Below, one piece after another: positions 15,612 through 24,123 of a DNA stretch of 64,000 bases. Position 1 is the stretch's first letter; each line of letters starts with the position of its first letter. The DNA comes from Lutispora sp003527145 (GTDB taxonomy: Bacteria > Bacillota > Clostridia > Lutisporales > Lutisporaceae): positions 1 through 64,000 of the forward strand of contig JASBZB010000001.1 in assembly GCA_029983695.1 (NCBI GenBank). Direction: 5' to 3'. Under the pieces are notes generated by a model, which did not search any database, had not been told where the DNA came from, and saw only the letters and a program-made list of their open reading frames with translations. The translations under genes and the position numbers were made by a program.

Positions 15612-17012
15612 ATGAAAAAAAATATACCATACTTTCAGTGCGTGGCTGTAATAGTAACTTTGAGCGTTTCTCTGATTCTTAATATATTTGTTTTTAATAA
15701 ACCATTGTATTTTGGACTTATTATAGGGTTAATTGCATCATTTATTGTTGGAATTATTAACGGATATAATATAAGGACATTGATCAATTTTGCATATGCA
15801 GGTCTGAAAAAAAGCTCCAAGGTATTGATCATGCTATCAATGATAGCTATGCTGATAGGCATATGGAAAGTCGGCGGTGTAATACCTGCTATGCTGTATT
15901 ACAGCTTTGGAATGATAAATGAGAGGATATTTCTTGTATCGTCATTTATTATATCCTCAGCAATATCTATGCTCATGGGAACTTCTACCGGTACGGTGAG
16001 CACTGTGGGTATCGTATTGATCGGATTAGGAAGTGCAATGAATATACCGCTTCCCGCTATAGCCGGCACCATAATATCCGGAGCCTTTTTTGGGGATAGG
16101 ACCTCGCCTATCTCAAGTGTTTTCAATCTTGTTTCAACCATGACCGAAACAAGCCCCCATGAAAATTCGAAGTATTTTATGAAAACTATATCTATAGGAG
16201 CGGTGTTAAGCATTATTTTTTATTTTGTCATAGGGCTGAATTATACAGGCATGAACTCTAATGCTCATAATATTATAGATTATAAAAATTTGATGACTCA
16301 ATATGCCAACATATCGCCTCTGCTTTTGATACCTCCTGTAATATTGATAGTTTTCTATGCCTTTAAGCTTACGGCCTTATATACAATGGCAGCATCAGTG
16401 GCTATTGGAACAATTTTCTCCATTGTTTATCAGCGGATTTCTGCTATTGAAGTGGTAAAGGCGGCAGTTATGGGATTCCATCCCTCAATGCCTGCCGAAT
16501 ATAGCGTTGTTCTGGCCGGAGGAGGACTTGTTTCCTTTAAAACCATGTTCATTGTGCTTGTTTGTGCCACCTCATTAAACGGAGTATTTGAAGGGACCAA
16601 AATGGTAGAAACCTTGATTGAGCCCATATTGAAGAAGATTAAAACATCAAGAGAGCTTATGCTCTTTACCATAGGGTTTAGTATTGTTTCCGCATTGTTT
16701 ATGTGCAATCAAGTGATATCAATAATAGTACCATCAGGAGTGTTGATGCAGAGATATAAAGATATGGGAATTGACAAAAAAGAATTTGCCAGATTGCTTT
16801 CAGACTCAGGAGTCATGGTGAGCTCCATAATACCATGGAATGTTGCGGCTTTAACGCCGGCATCCATCATGGGGGTATCGGTAATAAGCTATTTGCCCTA
16901 TGCATTTTTATCATATATCATGCCTATAATATCAGCAGTAAGCATACTATTTTTTCAAAATAATAGTTTAGCATTTAAAAGAGGGAATATGAATGAAGAA
17001 TCACATAGTTAA
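15612..17012 (+). CDS. nhaC: NhaC-family Na+/H+ antiporter
   Basis: A 466-residue polytopic membrane protein (about 11-12 segments) of the NhaC/ion-transporter family, exchanging Na+ for H+ (malate/lactate antiport is known in relatives). A family signature is visible in 'ISGAFFGDRTSPISSVFNLVSTMTETSPHENSKYF'; two internal repeats share the G-x-x-A-x-L pattern. The ATG at 15612 has a weak upstream GGGGAAG site. Its 3' end overlaps the next RluA gene by 20 bp. With the Na+ V-ATPase at 31-40 kb it points to sodium handling. The substrate is inferred from the family only. Confidence 0.85.
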   Translation: MKKNIPYFQCVAVIVTLSVSLILNIFVFNKPLYFGLIIGLIASFIVGIINGYNIRTLINFAYAGLKKSSKVLIMLSMIAMLIGIWKVGGVIPAMLYYSFGMINERIFLVSSFIISSAISMLMGTSTGTVSTVGIVLIGLGSAMNIPLPAIAGTIISGAFFGDRTSPISSVFNLVSTMTETSPHENSKYFMKTISIGAVLSIIFYFVIGLNYTGMNSNAHNIIDYKNLMTQYANISPLLLIPPVILIVFYAFKLTALYTMAASVAIGTIFSIVYQRISAIEVVKAAVMGFHPSMPAEYSVVLAGGGLVSFKTMFIVLVCATSLNGVFEGTKMVETLIEPILKKIKTSRELMLFTIGFSIVSALFMCNQVISIIVPSGVLMQRYKDMGIDKKEFARLLSDSGVMVSSIIPWNVAALTPASIMGVSVISYLPYAFLSYIMPIISAVSILFFQNNSLAFKRGNMNEESHS

Positions 17013-17883
17013 GTTAGGTATGAGCAAAAAAACATTGATAGCATATTTGAAGGAAGATATGTATTTATCCTCAAGAAGAGCTAAGGCCTTAATGGATAAG
17101 GGTATTCAAATTAACGGAAAAAAAGCATATGGAGATTCGCGGCTGAAAGACGGCGATCTCCTTATCATTGAAGAAGAGGACCTGCAAAAAGATAATATAG
17201 TTCCGCAGAAAATGGAGATTAGCATCTTGTATGAAGATGATGATATATTAGCAGTTGACAAACCGCCTTATATGGTAGTTCATCCAACCAAAAACCACAA
17301 GGGAGAAACTCTGGCAAATGGCTTGAGATACTATTTCGATGAGAATAATATAAATGAGCCTGTGAGGTTTTTTAACAGGATTGATATGAATACTTCAGGA
17401 ATAGTTATTATACCAAAAAGTTCTCAAATACACAGCCTTATGGATAGATATTCTGCCGATAGCCTTGAAAAGAAATATTTGGCGGTGGTTTCGGGTATAC
17501 CAAAGAATAAAAAAGGCAGGATAGAATCTTTTGTAAGCGATCATCCGGATGAGGTCGGCAAAAGATATATATCTGATGAGGGAAAATTTGCAGTTACTGA
17601 ATATGAGGTATTAGAAGCCTATACTTCTGCATCGCTTTTAGCCATATCTATAAAAACCGGGAGAACTCATCAAATAAGGGTTCATTTGAGCGGCCTGGGA
17701 CATCCTATATTAGGCGACATCCTATATGGAGGAGACGATGATAGAATAAAGAGACAGGCTCTTCATGCCTCTGAACTCAGTTTCACCCATCCGGTCAAAA
17801 ATGAGCGTATAGTTATTAAATCCCAGCTTCCTTCGGATATTTTGCTGCTGCTGAAAGGGCTTAAGGAGGCTTTATTAAATTGA
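16993..17883 (+). CDS. RluA-family pseudouridine synthase (second of three)
   Basis: A 296-residue RNA-modifying enzyme with an N-terminal S4 domain (about 10-60: 'SRRAKALMDKGIQINGKKAY') and an RluA catalytic domain. The active-site loop is 'FNRIDMNTSGIVIIPKS', with Ile in the R-I-D triplet instead of the usual Leu; the catalytic Asp is kept. The signature 'IKTGRTHQIRVHLSGLGHPILGDILYG' is intact. It starts within the end of nhaC (20-bp overlap) and ends in a 4-bp overlap with the third paralogue, which suggests translational coupling. The target is likely a 23S rRNA or tRNA uridine; which one is not determinable. Confidence 0.88.
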   Translation: MKNHIVKLGMSKKTLIAYLKEDMYLSSRRAKALMDKGIQINGKKAYGDSRLKDGDLLIIEEEDLQKDNIVPQKMEISILYEDDDILAVDKPPYMVVHPTKNHKGETLANGLRYYFDENNINEPVRFFNRIDMNTSGIVIIPKSSQIHSLMDRYSADSLEKKYLAVVSGIPKNKKGRIESFVSDHPDEVGKRYISDEGKFAVTEYEVLEAYTSASLLAISIKTGRTHQIRVHLSGLGHPILGDILYGGDDDRIKRQALHASELSFTHPVKNERIVIKSQLPSDILLLLKGLKEALLN

Positions 17884-18767
17884 AGGATCATAATGAATAT
17901 ATCATTGATGAACAATATTCAGGCAGATGCATAAAGGATTTTCTGATAAATAAATTAGGAGTTTCCCATAGGAACTTGGTCAATATGAAAAGGAATTCGT
18001 CTATACTATTAAACGGCGAAGCAGCCTATGTCAATGCAAAGCTTACAATGGGCGACAGGCTTGAGGTTTTTTTAGTGGACAAGGAATCAGAAAATATTTT
18101 ACCGGAAGCTTTTGATCTTGATATAATTTATGAAGATGATTATATTATTGCTGTAAATAAAGAAGCGGGAATGCCGGTGCATCCTACAAAGGGGCATTTT
18201 ACCGGAACAGTTGCCAATGCTTTGGTATACTACTGGCGGAATAAGCGGAAAGATATTAAAATAAGACCTATAAACAGGCTTGACAAAGATACATCAGGGC
18301 TTGTACTTTTTGCAAAAAATTCTCATGTTCAATATATGATGTCCAAAGAGAAATTTTCATTTCATAAGGAGTATATTGCTATTGCCGAGGGCTTGATTGA
18401 AAAGGAAGCAGATATCATCGACTTGCCTATTAAGAGAGAAAGCTATCACACTATAAGGCGCATAATAAGCAAGGACGGGCAAAGAGCAGTTACTTCTTAT
18501 GAGGTGATAAAAAAGAGTGAAGCAGCAACTTTGCTGAGGATCAACCTTATCACAGGGCGCACACATCAGATAAGAGTCCACATGTCTTATTCGGGTCACC
18601 CCCTGTTAGGAGATGAGTTATACGGGGGCAGCAGAGAGATAATACAAAGGCAGGCGCTCCATGCTGAAAAGATTTTTTTTATTCACCCCGCAATAGGATC
18701 AGATATTGAGCTGCATGCCAAAATACCTGAAGATATGATGCTGCTATGTGATATATTGGGCTTTTAG
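17880..18767 (+). CDS. RluA-family pseudouridine synthase (third of three)
   Basis: A 295-residue paralogue of the preceding gene with the same layout: S4 domain ('SHRNLVNMKRNSSILLNGEA'), entry strand 'EDDYIIAVNKEAGMPVHPTKG', catalytic 'INRLDKDTSGLVLFAKN' and 'LITGRTHQIRVHMSYSGHPLLGDELYG'. It begins with TTG at 17880, 9 nt after AAGGAGG; the TTGA overlaps the stop of the second gene. The two products differ in many residues, so this is an old duplication and not an assembly artefact. It converges on a DUF4363 gene only 3 bp away, with no hairpin between them. Confidence 0.88.
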   Translation: MKDHNEYIIDEQYSGRCIKDFLINKLGVSHRNLVNMKRNSSILLNGEAAYVNAKLTMGDRLEVFLVDKESENILPEAFDLDIIYEDDYIIAVNKEAGMPVHPTKGHFTGTVANALVYYWRNKRKDIKIRPINRLDKDTSGLVLFAKNSHVQYMMSKEKFSFHKEYIAIAEGLIEKEADIIDLPIKRESYHTIRRIISKDGQRAVTSYEVIKKSEAATLLRINLITGRTHQIRVHMSYSGHPLLGDELYGGSREIIQRQALHAEKIFFIHPAIGSDIELHAKIPEDMMLLCDILGF

Positions 18768-18770
18768 CCT

Positions 18771-19151
18771 TTACAGGATATTTTGCAGTGTAAAGGATTC
18801 TTTCTCAGGTATATGCTTTACCAGCAGCTTTAATATAGATAATTTTGATAAGGCTTGAGTTTTGTCCCTGCTTATTAAAAAAGATTCCAGCTCGGAAATA
18901 TGAATGTCAAGATTATCTATCTCCAAGTGGTCAATGAGCATTGGCCAGACCTTTTTATATTTTTTCCACTGATTATGGAGCTTATCACCTTTTTCACCGG
19001 CATCATCCCATTTTTCAGACATTATATCGCTTTCCATTTCCAGTACAAAATCATATAATATTTCTGCATCCTTTTTAAGCATATTTATTGTAAATATGCC
19101 TGAGCCTATTATTGCCAGTGTCAGTATGATCGTATATAATAATGGTTTCAT
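18771..19151 (-). CDS. DUF4363 family membrane-anchored protein
   Basis: A 126-residue protein with one N-terminal membrane segment (about residues 4-23, 'LLYTIILTLAIIGSGIFTINML') and a helical extracytoplasmic part with the pattern 'W-D-x-A', 'W-K-K-Y-K-K-V-W-P-M-L-I-D-H' typical of DUF4363. Its function is unknown. Its start overlaps the end of the DUF421 gene (ATGA), so the two are coupled; this DUF421/DUF4363 pairing is common in Clostridia. Confidence 0.8.
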   Translation of the reverse strand: MKPLLYTIILTLAIIGSGIFTINMLKKDAEILYDFVLEMESDIMSEKWDDAGEKGDKLHNQWKKYKKVWPMLIDHLEIDNLDIHISELESFLISRDKTQALSKLSILKLLVKHIPEKESFTLQNIL

Positions 19152-19843
19152 TTATCATCATCACCTTTTGTTTTGTCCTTTAGTTGAAACATAAACTTGT
19201 TGTCTTGGGAGATATAAGCAAATAAAACATCATCGGAGGATCTTATGTTGCTGTTATCCAGCTGCTTTGCCAACCAATTTTTATCATGGCCTGCTATAGA
19301 AAGATTTTGTAAATTTATATGACCGTCTATGATCAATGATATGGGCAGACCTTCATATGCGGCATTTATATTTAGGTCCTCCCTGATCACCGGCTTTTTA
19401 TTAGTCTTAAGAATTACGCTGATTTGTCCCCCTGTTTCCAGCAGGGCATATTCTACATCATTTATATCGCTTACATCCTTTAACCTAAGCTGCTCCATCA
19501 GATCGTCAATGTTGAATCTCTGTTTTCTCAATTCATTTTCAAGTATTTTCCCTTTTTCAACCACTATGCTGGGCTTGCCAGATATAAACCTTCTGGCTGG
19601 CTGACTTTTTAAGGATATGTAAGATAGCAATGCCTCACAGATAAATAAAGTGAGAATTGGTATTATGCCTGTAAGCAGGGGTATGCCCACATTGCCCATA
19701 GGGATTGCTGCCAGATCAGCTATGACTAAGGCTACAACCAGCTCTGAAGGCTGAAGCTGTCCTATTTGTCTTTTACCCATCAGCCTCATTATCAATACTA
19801 TTAAAAAATATAGAATTATAGTTCTAACAAAAACGATCAGCAT
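19148..19843 (-). CDS. DUF421 (YetF-like) membrane protein
   Basis: A 231-residue membrane protein of the DUF421/YetF family: three N-terminal membrane segments (about 1-85, including 'LMGKRQIGQLQPSELVVALVIADLAAIPMGN', the family signature) and a soluble C-terminal domain ('LLAGKPSIVVEKGKI' type region, here 'FISGKPSIVVEKGKILENELRKQRF'). Relatives are associated with spore membrane functions such as 2Duf, but a role here is inference. The ATG at 19843 follows AGGTG; an upstream in-frame start would add eight residues without a ribosome binding site. Confidence 0.85.
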   Translation of the reverse strand: MLIVFVRTIILYFLIVLIMRLMGKRQIGQLQPSELVVALVIADLAAIPMGNVGIPLLTGIIPILTLFICEALLSYISLKSQPARRFISGKPSIVVEKGKILENELRKQRFNIDDLMEQLRLKDVSDINDVEYALLETGGQISVILKTNKKPVIREDLNINAAYEGLPISLIIDGHINLQNLSIAGHDKNWLAKQLDNSNIRSSDDVLFAYISQDNKFMFQLKDKTKGDDDK

Positions 19844-19930
19844 TATAAAGCACCTCATCTTCAACACGGGACTCGACTAACATATACATTTTAACCTGAT
19901 AACAGATTTATATTCATATCAATCAAAGCA

Positions 19931-19959
19931 ATAAGCCTCCGGCTAAGCCGGAGGCTTAT
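19931..19959 (-). terminator. Hairpin terminator after the CBS gene
   Basis: A perfect 13-bp stem (ATAAGCCTCCGGC / GCCGGAGGCTTAT) with a 3-nt loop lies 6 nt past the CBS stop codon on the minus strand. The T run after it is short (TTGCTTTG), so termination relies on the very stable GC stem. Confidence 0.7.
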
Positions 19960-19964
19960 CAAAC

Positions 19965-20384
19965 TCAAGACAAGGTATCCTTTGATATATCATGCAAGGC
20001 TTCTCCGGCTTCATCCGCATACATGCCTTCGACAGCCAAGTCTCCGATAGCTATTATGCCTACAAGGCTGTCACCGTCAACAACGGGTAGCCTGCGTATC
20101 TGTTTTTTGGACATTATATCGGCTGCTTCATGGACTTCAGTGTCTGAGCAGACGGTTTCTATATCTCTCGTCATAACATTAGATATTTTCTGGCTTGAGT
20201 CCTGGCCTTGTGCTACAGAACGGAGCACAATATCTCTGTCAGTAATGATTCCCACTAATTTGTTGTTTTCAAGGACAGGGACAGATCCAATATCCATTGT
20301 ATTCATTATGTTTGCAGCGTCTTTTATGGTCGCATCCGATGAAATAGTTCTTACATCGCGGCTCATAAGCTCTCTGATTTTCAA
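19965..20384 (-). CDS. Two-CBS-domain protein
   Basis: A stand-alone pair of CBS domains (139 residues) that form one Bateman module and probably bind an adenine nucleotide. CBS1 is about residues 5-58 ('SSDATIKDAANIMNTMDIGSVPVLENNKLVGIITDRDIV') and CBS2 about 65-125 ('CSDTEVHEAADIMSKKQIRRLPVVDGDSLVGIIAIGDLA'). No catalytic or DNA-binding domain is attached. A TTG at 20384 gives MKIRELMSRDV, a normal family start, about 10 nt after GAAAGGG; a GTG three codons upstream is the alternative. Its partner is unknown. Confidence 0.85.
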   Translation of the reverse strand: MKIRELMSRDVRTISSDATIKDAANIMNTMDIGSVPVLENNKLVGIITDRDIVLRSVAQGQDSSQKISNVMTRDIETVCSDTEVHEAADIMSKKQIRRLPVVDGDSLVGIIAIGDLAVEGMYADEAGEALHDISKDTLS

Positions 20385-20516
20385 ATCAATCACCCTTTCA
20401 ATAGTAGTCTGAATATATTTTTTCCATTAGAATTTTAAATAAATGTATAAAAAAATAGTTTAAATTGAAACATTTTCTATGAAAATATTGTATTCTTTAT
20501 ACATGGAGGTGATGGC

Positions 20517-21086
20517 GTGAACGATCAAATTAGCAAAGAACTGCTTTTATCCTGTAAGAAAAGAGACAAGCAGGCATTTTCAGAGCTGTGCAAATCATAC
20601 GAAAGATATCTTTTCACATTATGCTTCAGATATGCAGGAAATGAACATGATGCATTGGATTTAGTACAGGAAATATATATAAAAATTTTTAGATTTATTG
20701 ATAAATACAATATCGACAAACCCTTTCATCCATGGATCAGAAAGGTTGCGGTTAATACCTGCCTGAATTTTATAAGAGAGATTAAAAGCAATGTCATATC
20801 CCTAAACGCCGTAGCCAATAATAATGTGCCTCTTGAGGAAATATTGCCTTCATGTGAGGATTTGGAATATAGGATAGAAAAGATAGAGTTGAAAAAGACC
20901 ATTGAGAAGCTGTTAAAAGAATTGACACCACGGCAAAGAATGGTCATATCATTAAGATACTATGAAGATTTGACGTATAAGGATATCGCTTTAACTTTGG
21001 ATCAGCCGATAGGAACGGTTAAAACAGATCTGTACAGAGCACGAAATGCTTTGAAAGAGTATTTATCCGGAGAAATGGAGGTATGA
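20517..21086 (+). CDS. ECF-type RNA polymerase sigma factor
   Basis: A 189-residue extracytoplasmic-function sigma factor. Region 2 is at about 25-95 ('DALDLVQEIYIKIFRFIDKY' with the -10 recognition 'HPWIRKVAVNTCLNFIR'), and region 4 at about 130-185 ('TPRQRMVISLRYYEDLTYKDIALTLDQPIGTVKTDLYRARNALKEYL'). The GTG at 20517 follows GGAGGTGATGGC. The stop overlaps the next gene, a zinc-finger protein that should be its anti-sigma factor. The regulon is unknown. The downstream DUF2953 and ytfJ genes suggest a link to sporulation or the envelope. Confidence 0.9.
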   Translation: MNDQISKELLLSCKKRDKQAFSELCKSYERYLFTLCFRYAGNEHDALDLVQEIYIKIFRFIDKYNIDKPFHPWIRKVAVNTCLNFIREIKSNVISLNAVANNNVPLEEILPSCEDLEYRIEKIELKKTIEKLLKELTPRQRMVISLRYYEDLTYKDIALTLDQPIGTVKTDLYRARNALKEYLSGEMEV

Positions 21087-21088
21087 AT

Positions 21089-21532
21089 ATGGAGTGTAAA
21101 TTTGATACATCACTGCTGCAGGCATTGATTGATGATAATATCGAACCCTTGGAACTGATTTTTCTATCTGAACATTTAAAAGTATGCAAAAGCTGTATGG
21201 ATGAACTGAAAATGCTTTATTCTATTGATCAAAGCCTTAAATCTCTGTTCAATGAAGATAATGAATATACGGATAAACTCTCGTCAAAAACTGAACTGGT
21301 GATAGATAACCTGTTTGCACAATTAGAAGAAGAAAAGAAGCTGAAGGATATTGTCAAGGATTCTGCGAAACTGAATGGTTTAATTATTGAAAACTCATCA
21401 AGATTTCTTGAATTTATACCTGGAATGCCATTGCTGAGAAGAATGGGAATAAGTTATATGAGAAGAATGAGAATAAGCTATAAAAATAGGATAATGAGTT
21501 ATGCAATACCTCATAGAAGAAAATCACAATGA
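21089..21532 (+). CDS. Putative zinc-finger (zf-HC2/ZAS-like) anti-sigma factor with basic tail
   Basis: A 147-residue protein next to and overlapping the ECF sigma gene. The anti-sigma zinc motif H-x3-C-x2-C is visible ('SEHLKVCKSCMDEL', about residues 30-43). The rest is helical and charged. No membrane segment is evident; instead the last 40 residues are rich in Arg and Met and repeat R-R-M-(G/R)-I-S-Y. The start is the ATG at 21089, 6 nt from GGAGG; an ATG at 21083 touches it. The role as anti-sigma factor is inferred from position and motif. Confidence 0.7.
   Translation: MECKFDTSLLQALIDDNIEPLELIFLSEHLKVCKSCMDELKMLYSIDQSLKSLFNEDNEYTDKLSSKTELVIDNLFAQLEEEKKLKDIVKDSAKLNGLIIENSSRFLEFIPGMPLLRRMGISYMRRMRISYKNRIMSYAIPHRRKSQ
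21437..21505 (+). repeat. Degenerate 24-bp tandem repeat in the anti-sigma gene
   Basis: Two 24-bp units (21437-21460 and 21461-21484) encode RRMGISYM and RRMRISYK and share 19 or more bases; a third decayed 21-bp unit (21485-21505) encodes NRIMSYA. Confidence 0.75.
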
Positions 21533-21545
21533 GGAGGGGAAAAAT

Positions 21546-22214
21546 TTGATTTTGCTGACTTTTTTGTTAAAGCTGCTTCTTTCGTTGGTATTATTATTTT
21601 TTGTAATAACTGCGGTTTTGTTGCTGGTGCCTTTTTATTATCATATGGATTTGGCATATAATAAAGGTATGGCCTTAGATCTGAAAGTAAAATGGGCTAA
21701 GAGGTTCTGCTTAAATGGTATCTATAATAGTGACGCTGGATTTGTAACAAAGCTTTTTATATTCGGCAGGGAAATAACAATAAAGCCCAAAAATAAAGCA
21801 AAGCAGAAAAAAGAGCAAAAAGACAAAGCAGGTGAATATAAAAAGCATAAAAAACGAAAATTCAAGATCAATGATATTATGGATAAGTATTTTCTTGAAG
21901 AATTAATAGTATTTCTAAAAAAAATACTTATAGCCATTAAGCCGGAGCAGTTAAGAATAAAGCTTCTCTATGGATTTGACGATCCTTTTGTTACAGGTTC
22001 CGTTTCAGGGATTGTTTATTTCTTAGAGAGCATTTTCCCTAACGCAGATTGTGATATCAGCCCTGTGTTTGATGAAGTAACTGCTGATTTTGAAATGGTT
22101 GTCAGCGGTAAACTCACCCTTGGTACATTTATGGTTGAATTGATCAGATTTTTATTTAAAAAAGATGTAAGAAATAAATTAAAAAATTTAATCAAAGCTG
22201 AAACTTTTAGCTAG
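21546..22214 (+). CDS. DUF2953 domain protein (YtfI-like)
   Basis: A 222-residue membrane-anchored protein with one N-terminal hydrophobic segment (about 1-26) followed by a soluble beta-rich DUF2953 domain ('DPFVTGSVSGIVYFLESIFP...DCDISPVFDE') that includes a lysine-rich stretch (about 75-105). A TTG at 21546 is preferred: AGGAGGGG (21531-21538) is correctly placed, and the longer frame beginning at 21501 lies within the previous gene. The gene sits directly before ytfJ, an arrangement also found in Bacillus (ytfI-ytfJ), and is probably a sporulation gene. Confidence 0.75.
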   Translation: MILLTFLLKLLLSLVLLFFVITAVLLLVPFYYHMDLAYNKGMALDLKVKWAKRFCLNGIYNSDAGFVTKLFIFGREITIKPKNKAKQKKEQKDKAGEYKKHKKRKFKINDIMDKYFLEELIVFLKKILIAIKPEQLRIKLLYGFDDPFVTGSVSGIVYFLESIFPNADCDISPVFDEVTADFEMVVSGKLTLGTFMVELIRFLFKKDVRNKLKNLIKAETFS

Positions 22215-22262
22215 GTATATGTGTAAATATTAATGAGATAAAGATTGAGAGGAGAGAAAAAA

Positions 22263-22667
22263 ATGGATAATAAATTACCCATTGACAACAGTTTGGAGCT
22301 AGTATTCAATAAGCTTGAAAATTTCTTAAAAACTGAGACAGTAATAGGTGAACCCATTGCGATTGGTGAAATTACCTTGATTCCCATTATCACAGTTTCT
22401 TTTGGCTGCAGCGGCGGTTCCGGCCAGGGCAAAGACTCAAAGGGTTCTGATGGCGCAGGCGGCGGGCTTGGAGTCGGAGCTAAAGTATCACCCGATGCCA
22501 TGCTGGTCATTAAGGATGGAGACGTCAGTGTCTTACCCATAAAACAAAAGCATAATTTGGAAAAACTTATTGATATGGTACCGGAATTAATAAAAAAGAT
22601 AGACTTAAAGAAAGCAAATAAAAACTGCTGCAGTGATACTTCTGAAGAAGAGCAGAAAGAAGAATAA
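22263..22667 (+). CDS. ytfJ: Spore protein YtfJ/GerW family
   Basis: A 134-residue sporulation protein. The family pattern is clear: 'VIGEPIAIGEITLIPIITVSFGCSGGSGQG', then a Gly/Ser-rich loop ('GAGGGLGVGAKVSPDAMLVI') and 'VSVLPI'. In Bacillus the YtfJ (GerW) protein is forespore-made and needed for normal germination. The last 25 residues are Lys/Glu-rich with a Cys-Cys pair. The ATG at 22263 follows GGAGAG. It is the last gene of the ECF sigma operon, ending in a terminator. Confidence 0.9.
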   Translation: MDNKLPIDNSLELVFNKLENFLKTETVIGEPIAIGEITLIPIITVSFGCSGGSGQGKDSKGSDGAGGGLGVGAKVSPDAMLVIKDGDVSVLPIKQKHNLEKLIDMVPELIKKIDLKKANKNCCSDTSEEEQKEE

Positions 22668-22687
22668 GCCCGTTAGGGCTTTTCTTT
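22666..22687 (+). terminator. Terminator after ytfJ
   Basis: AAGCCC-gtta-GGGCTT stem followed by TTCTTTTAT. Confidence 0.75.
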
Positions 22688-22739
22688 TATTGAACAGAAT
22701 TTTGTGATATTCTAATGATGGAAGCGGGGTTAGTATATT

Positions 22740-23486
22740 ATGGACATGATCAAGGCTTTGAATATTGATATAAATAAAAGGCATCTGATTTCCATTGTAG
22801 GTGCCGGAGGGAAGACCACTCTACTCTATAATCTGTCAGAAGAATTGAAACAGTTCAATAAAAAAATATTATTATCTACTACTACTCATATATACATACC
22901 GCCAAAAGAAATTAATAATGATTTGATCATAAGCAAGGATAGGAAAGCTTTGCTAAGATATGTTGAAGCCATTAGAGATAAAGGAATTTATGTGATGGGG
23001 AAGGAAATCACAAATGAAAATAAAATAAAGGGCATAGATATTCATCTTGCAGATGAGTTATATAATACTGGTGTCTTTGACTTTATGCTGTTCGAAGCCG
23101 ACGGAGGGAAAAAGAAACCAATAAAGGCGCCGGCAGAGTGGGAACCGGCAGTGCCGCAATCAACTACGGTATTGATTGGAGTGATCGGCTTGGATTCACT
23201 GGGCAGGGCTGCGGGGGAAGAAACAGTTCACAGACCGGATGAGTTTTGCATCATCTGCGGATGCCGCCCTGGTGATAAAATTGACACGATCATGTTAGCC
23301 AAACTGATCAGGCACCCTCAAGGATTGTTTAAAAACGCACCTGATAATGCAAATAAGATAGTTCTGCTTAATAAAGCGGATAATTCCGGTTTAAGAGAAG
23401 CAGGATTAAAAATAAAAAGCATGGCAGAAGATGAAAATATCGGGTTTGTCATTGCTTCACTTAGAAATAAGATGTATTGGATGTGA
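22740..23486 (+). CDS. yqeC: YqeC-like putative selenium-dependent hydroxylase accessory protein
   Basis: A 248-residue P-loop protein of the YqeC family, found with selenium-dependent molybdenum hydroxylases. The P-loop is 'VGAGGKTTLLYNLSEEL' (about 20-36). A family block 'FEADGGKKKPIKAPAEWEPAVP' and 'HRPDEFCIICGCRPGDKIDTIMLAKLIRHPQGLFKNAP' follows. The ATG at 22740 has a weak upstream GCGGGG. It overlaps mocA by 10 bp; the pair is typical of genes acting on the molybdenum cofactor of Se-dependent hydroxylases. No such hydroxylase or selenium gene lies in this window. Confidence 0.85.
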   Translation: MDMIKALNIDINKRHLISIVGAGGKTTLLYNLSEELKQFNKKILLSTTTHIYIPPKEINNDLIISKDRKALLRYVEAIRDKGIYVMGKEITNENKIKGIDIHLADELYNTGVFDFMLFEADGGKKKPIKAPAEWEPAVPQSTTVLIGVIGLDSLGRAAGEETVHRPDEFCIICGCRPGDKIDTIMLAKLIRHPQGLFKNAPDNANKIVLLNKADNSGLREAGLKIKSMAEDENIGFVIASLRNKMYWM

Positions 23487-24073
23487 TTGATATTATAACG
23501 GGTATTATACTTGCTGCCGGAAGTTCGAAGCGTATGGGAAAACAAAAGCTGATATTGCCTTTGAAAAACAGCACGATAGTTGAAAATGCAGTAGAGACGG
23601 TTAAAAGCTGTAAAGCATTTTGGGAGATACTTGTGGTTTATCATTCTGAAGAAGTGATGGACAGGATCAAAAAATATGATGTGAAAGCTGTCTATAATGC
23701 AAGAGCAGAATTCGGTCAGAGCACTTCGGTAATTGAAGGAATAAAAAATTCTGATCCGGATGCAAAGGCTTATATGTTCATAGCAGGAGACCAACCTTTT
23801 ATGACCAAAGATATTATCGAAGCGCTTATAAATGCTTGGAAGAAAAATCAAAATTCCATAATTGTACCTTGCTATGACGGAAAAAAAGGAATGCCCACAA
23901 TATTCCCCGTGGAATTCAAACAAGAGCTTATGAACATCACAGGTGATACCGGAGGAAGAACGATTATACAAGGCAATTCCGACAGGGTGATGTTTGTTGA
24001 CTTTTATGGCACAATGGCAGGATTTGACATCGATACCCCTGAAGAATATAATGAGACGCTGAAAATAATATAG
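23477..24073 (+). CDS. mocA: MocA-like molybdenum cofactor nucleotidyltransferase
   Basis: A 198-residue nucleotidyltransferase of the MobA/MocA type, which adds CMP (or GMP) to molybdopterin. The nucleotide-binding G-x-L-A-A-G-x-S-x-R-M-G-x-x-K motif is seen as 'GIILAAGSSKRMGKQKLILPL' (about 10-27), followed by 'GDQPFMTKDIIEAL' (metal site) and 'PCYDGKKGMPTIFP'. The start is uncertain: TTG at 23477 or GTG at 23483. It is coupled to yqeC and would produce the cytosine dinucleotide cofactor of xanthine dehydrogenase-type enzymes encoded elsewhere. Confidence 0.85.
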   Translation: MDVIDIITGIILAAGSSKRMGKQKLILPLKNSTIVENAVETVKSCKAFWEILVVYHSEEVMDRIKKYDVKAVYNARAEFGQSTSVIEGIKNSDPDAKAYMFIAGDQPFMTKDIIEALINAWKKNQNSIIVPCYDGKKGMPTIFPVEFKQELMNITGDTGGRTIIQGNSDRVMFVDFYGTMAGFDIDTPEEYNETLKII

Positions 24074-24076
24074 GTA

Positions 24077-24106
24077 TTGATTAAATCCCTTTTATAATGA
24101 TATAAT
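24077..24106 (+). promoter_or_regulatory. Promoter of tRNA-Val
   Basis: TTGATT (24077-24082) and TATAAT (24101-24106) are 18 bp apart and lie 18 bp before the tRNA. Confidence 0.65.
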
Positions 24107-24123
24107 ATAATTTGAAATCTAAT

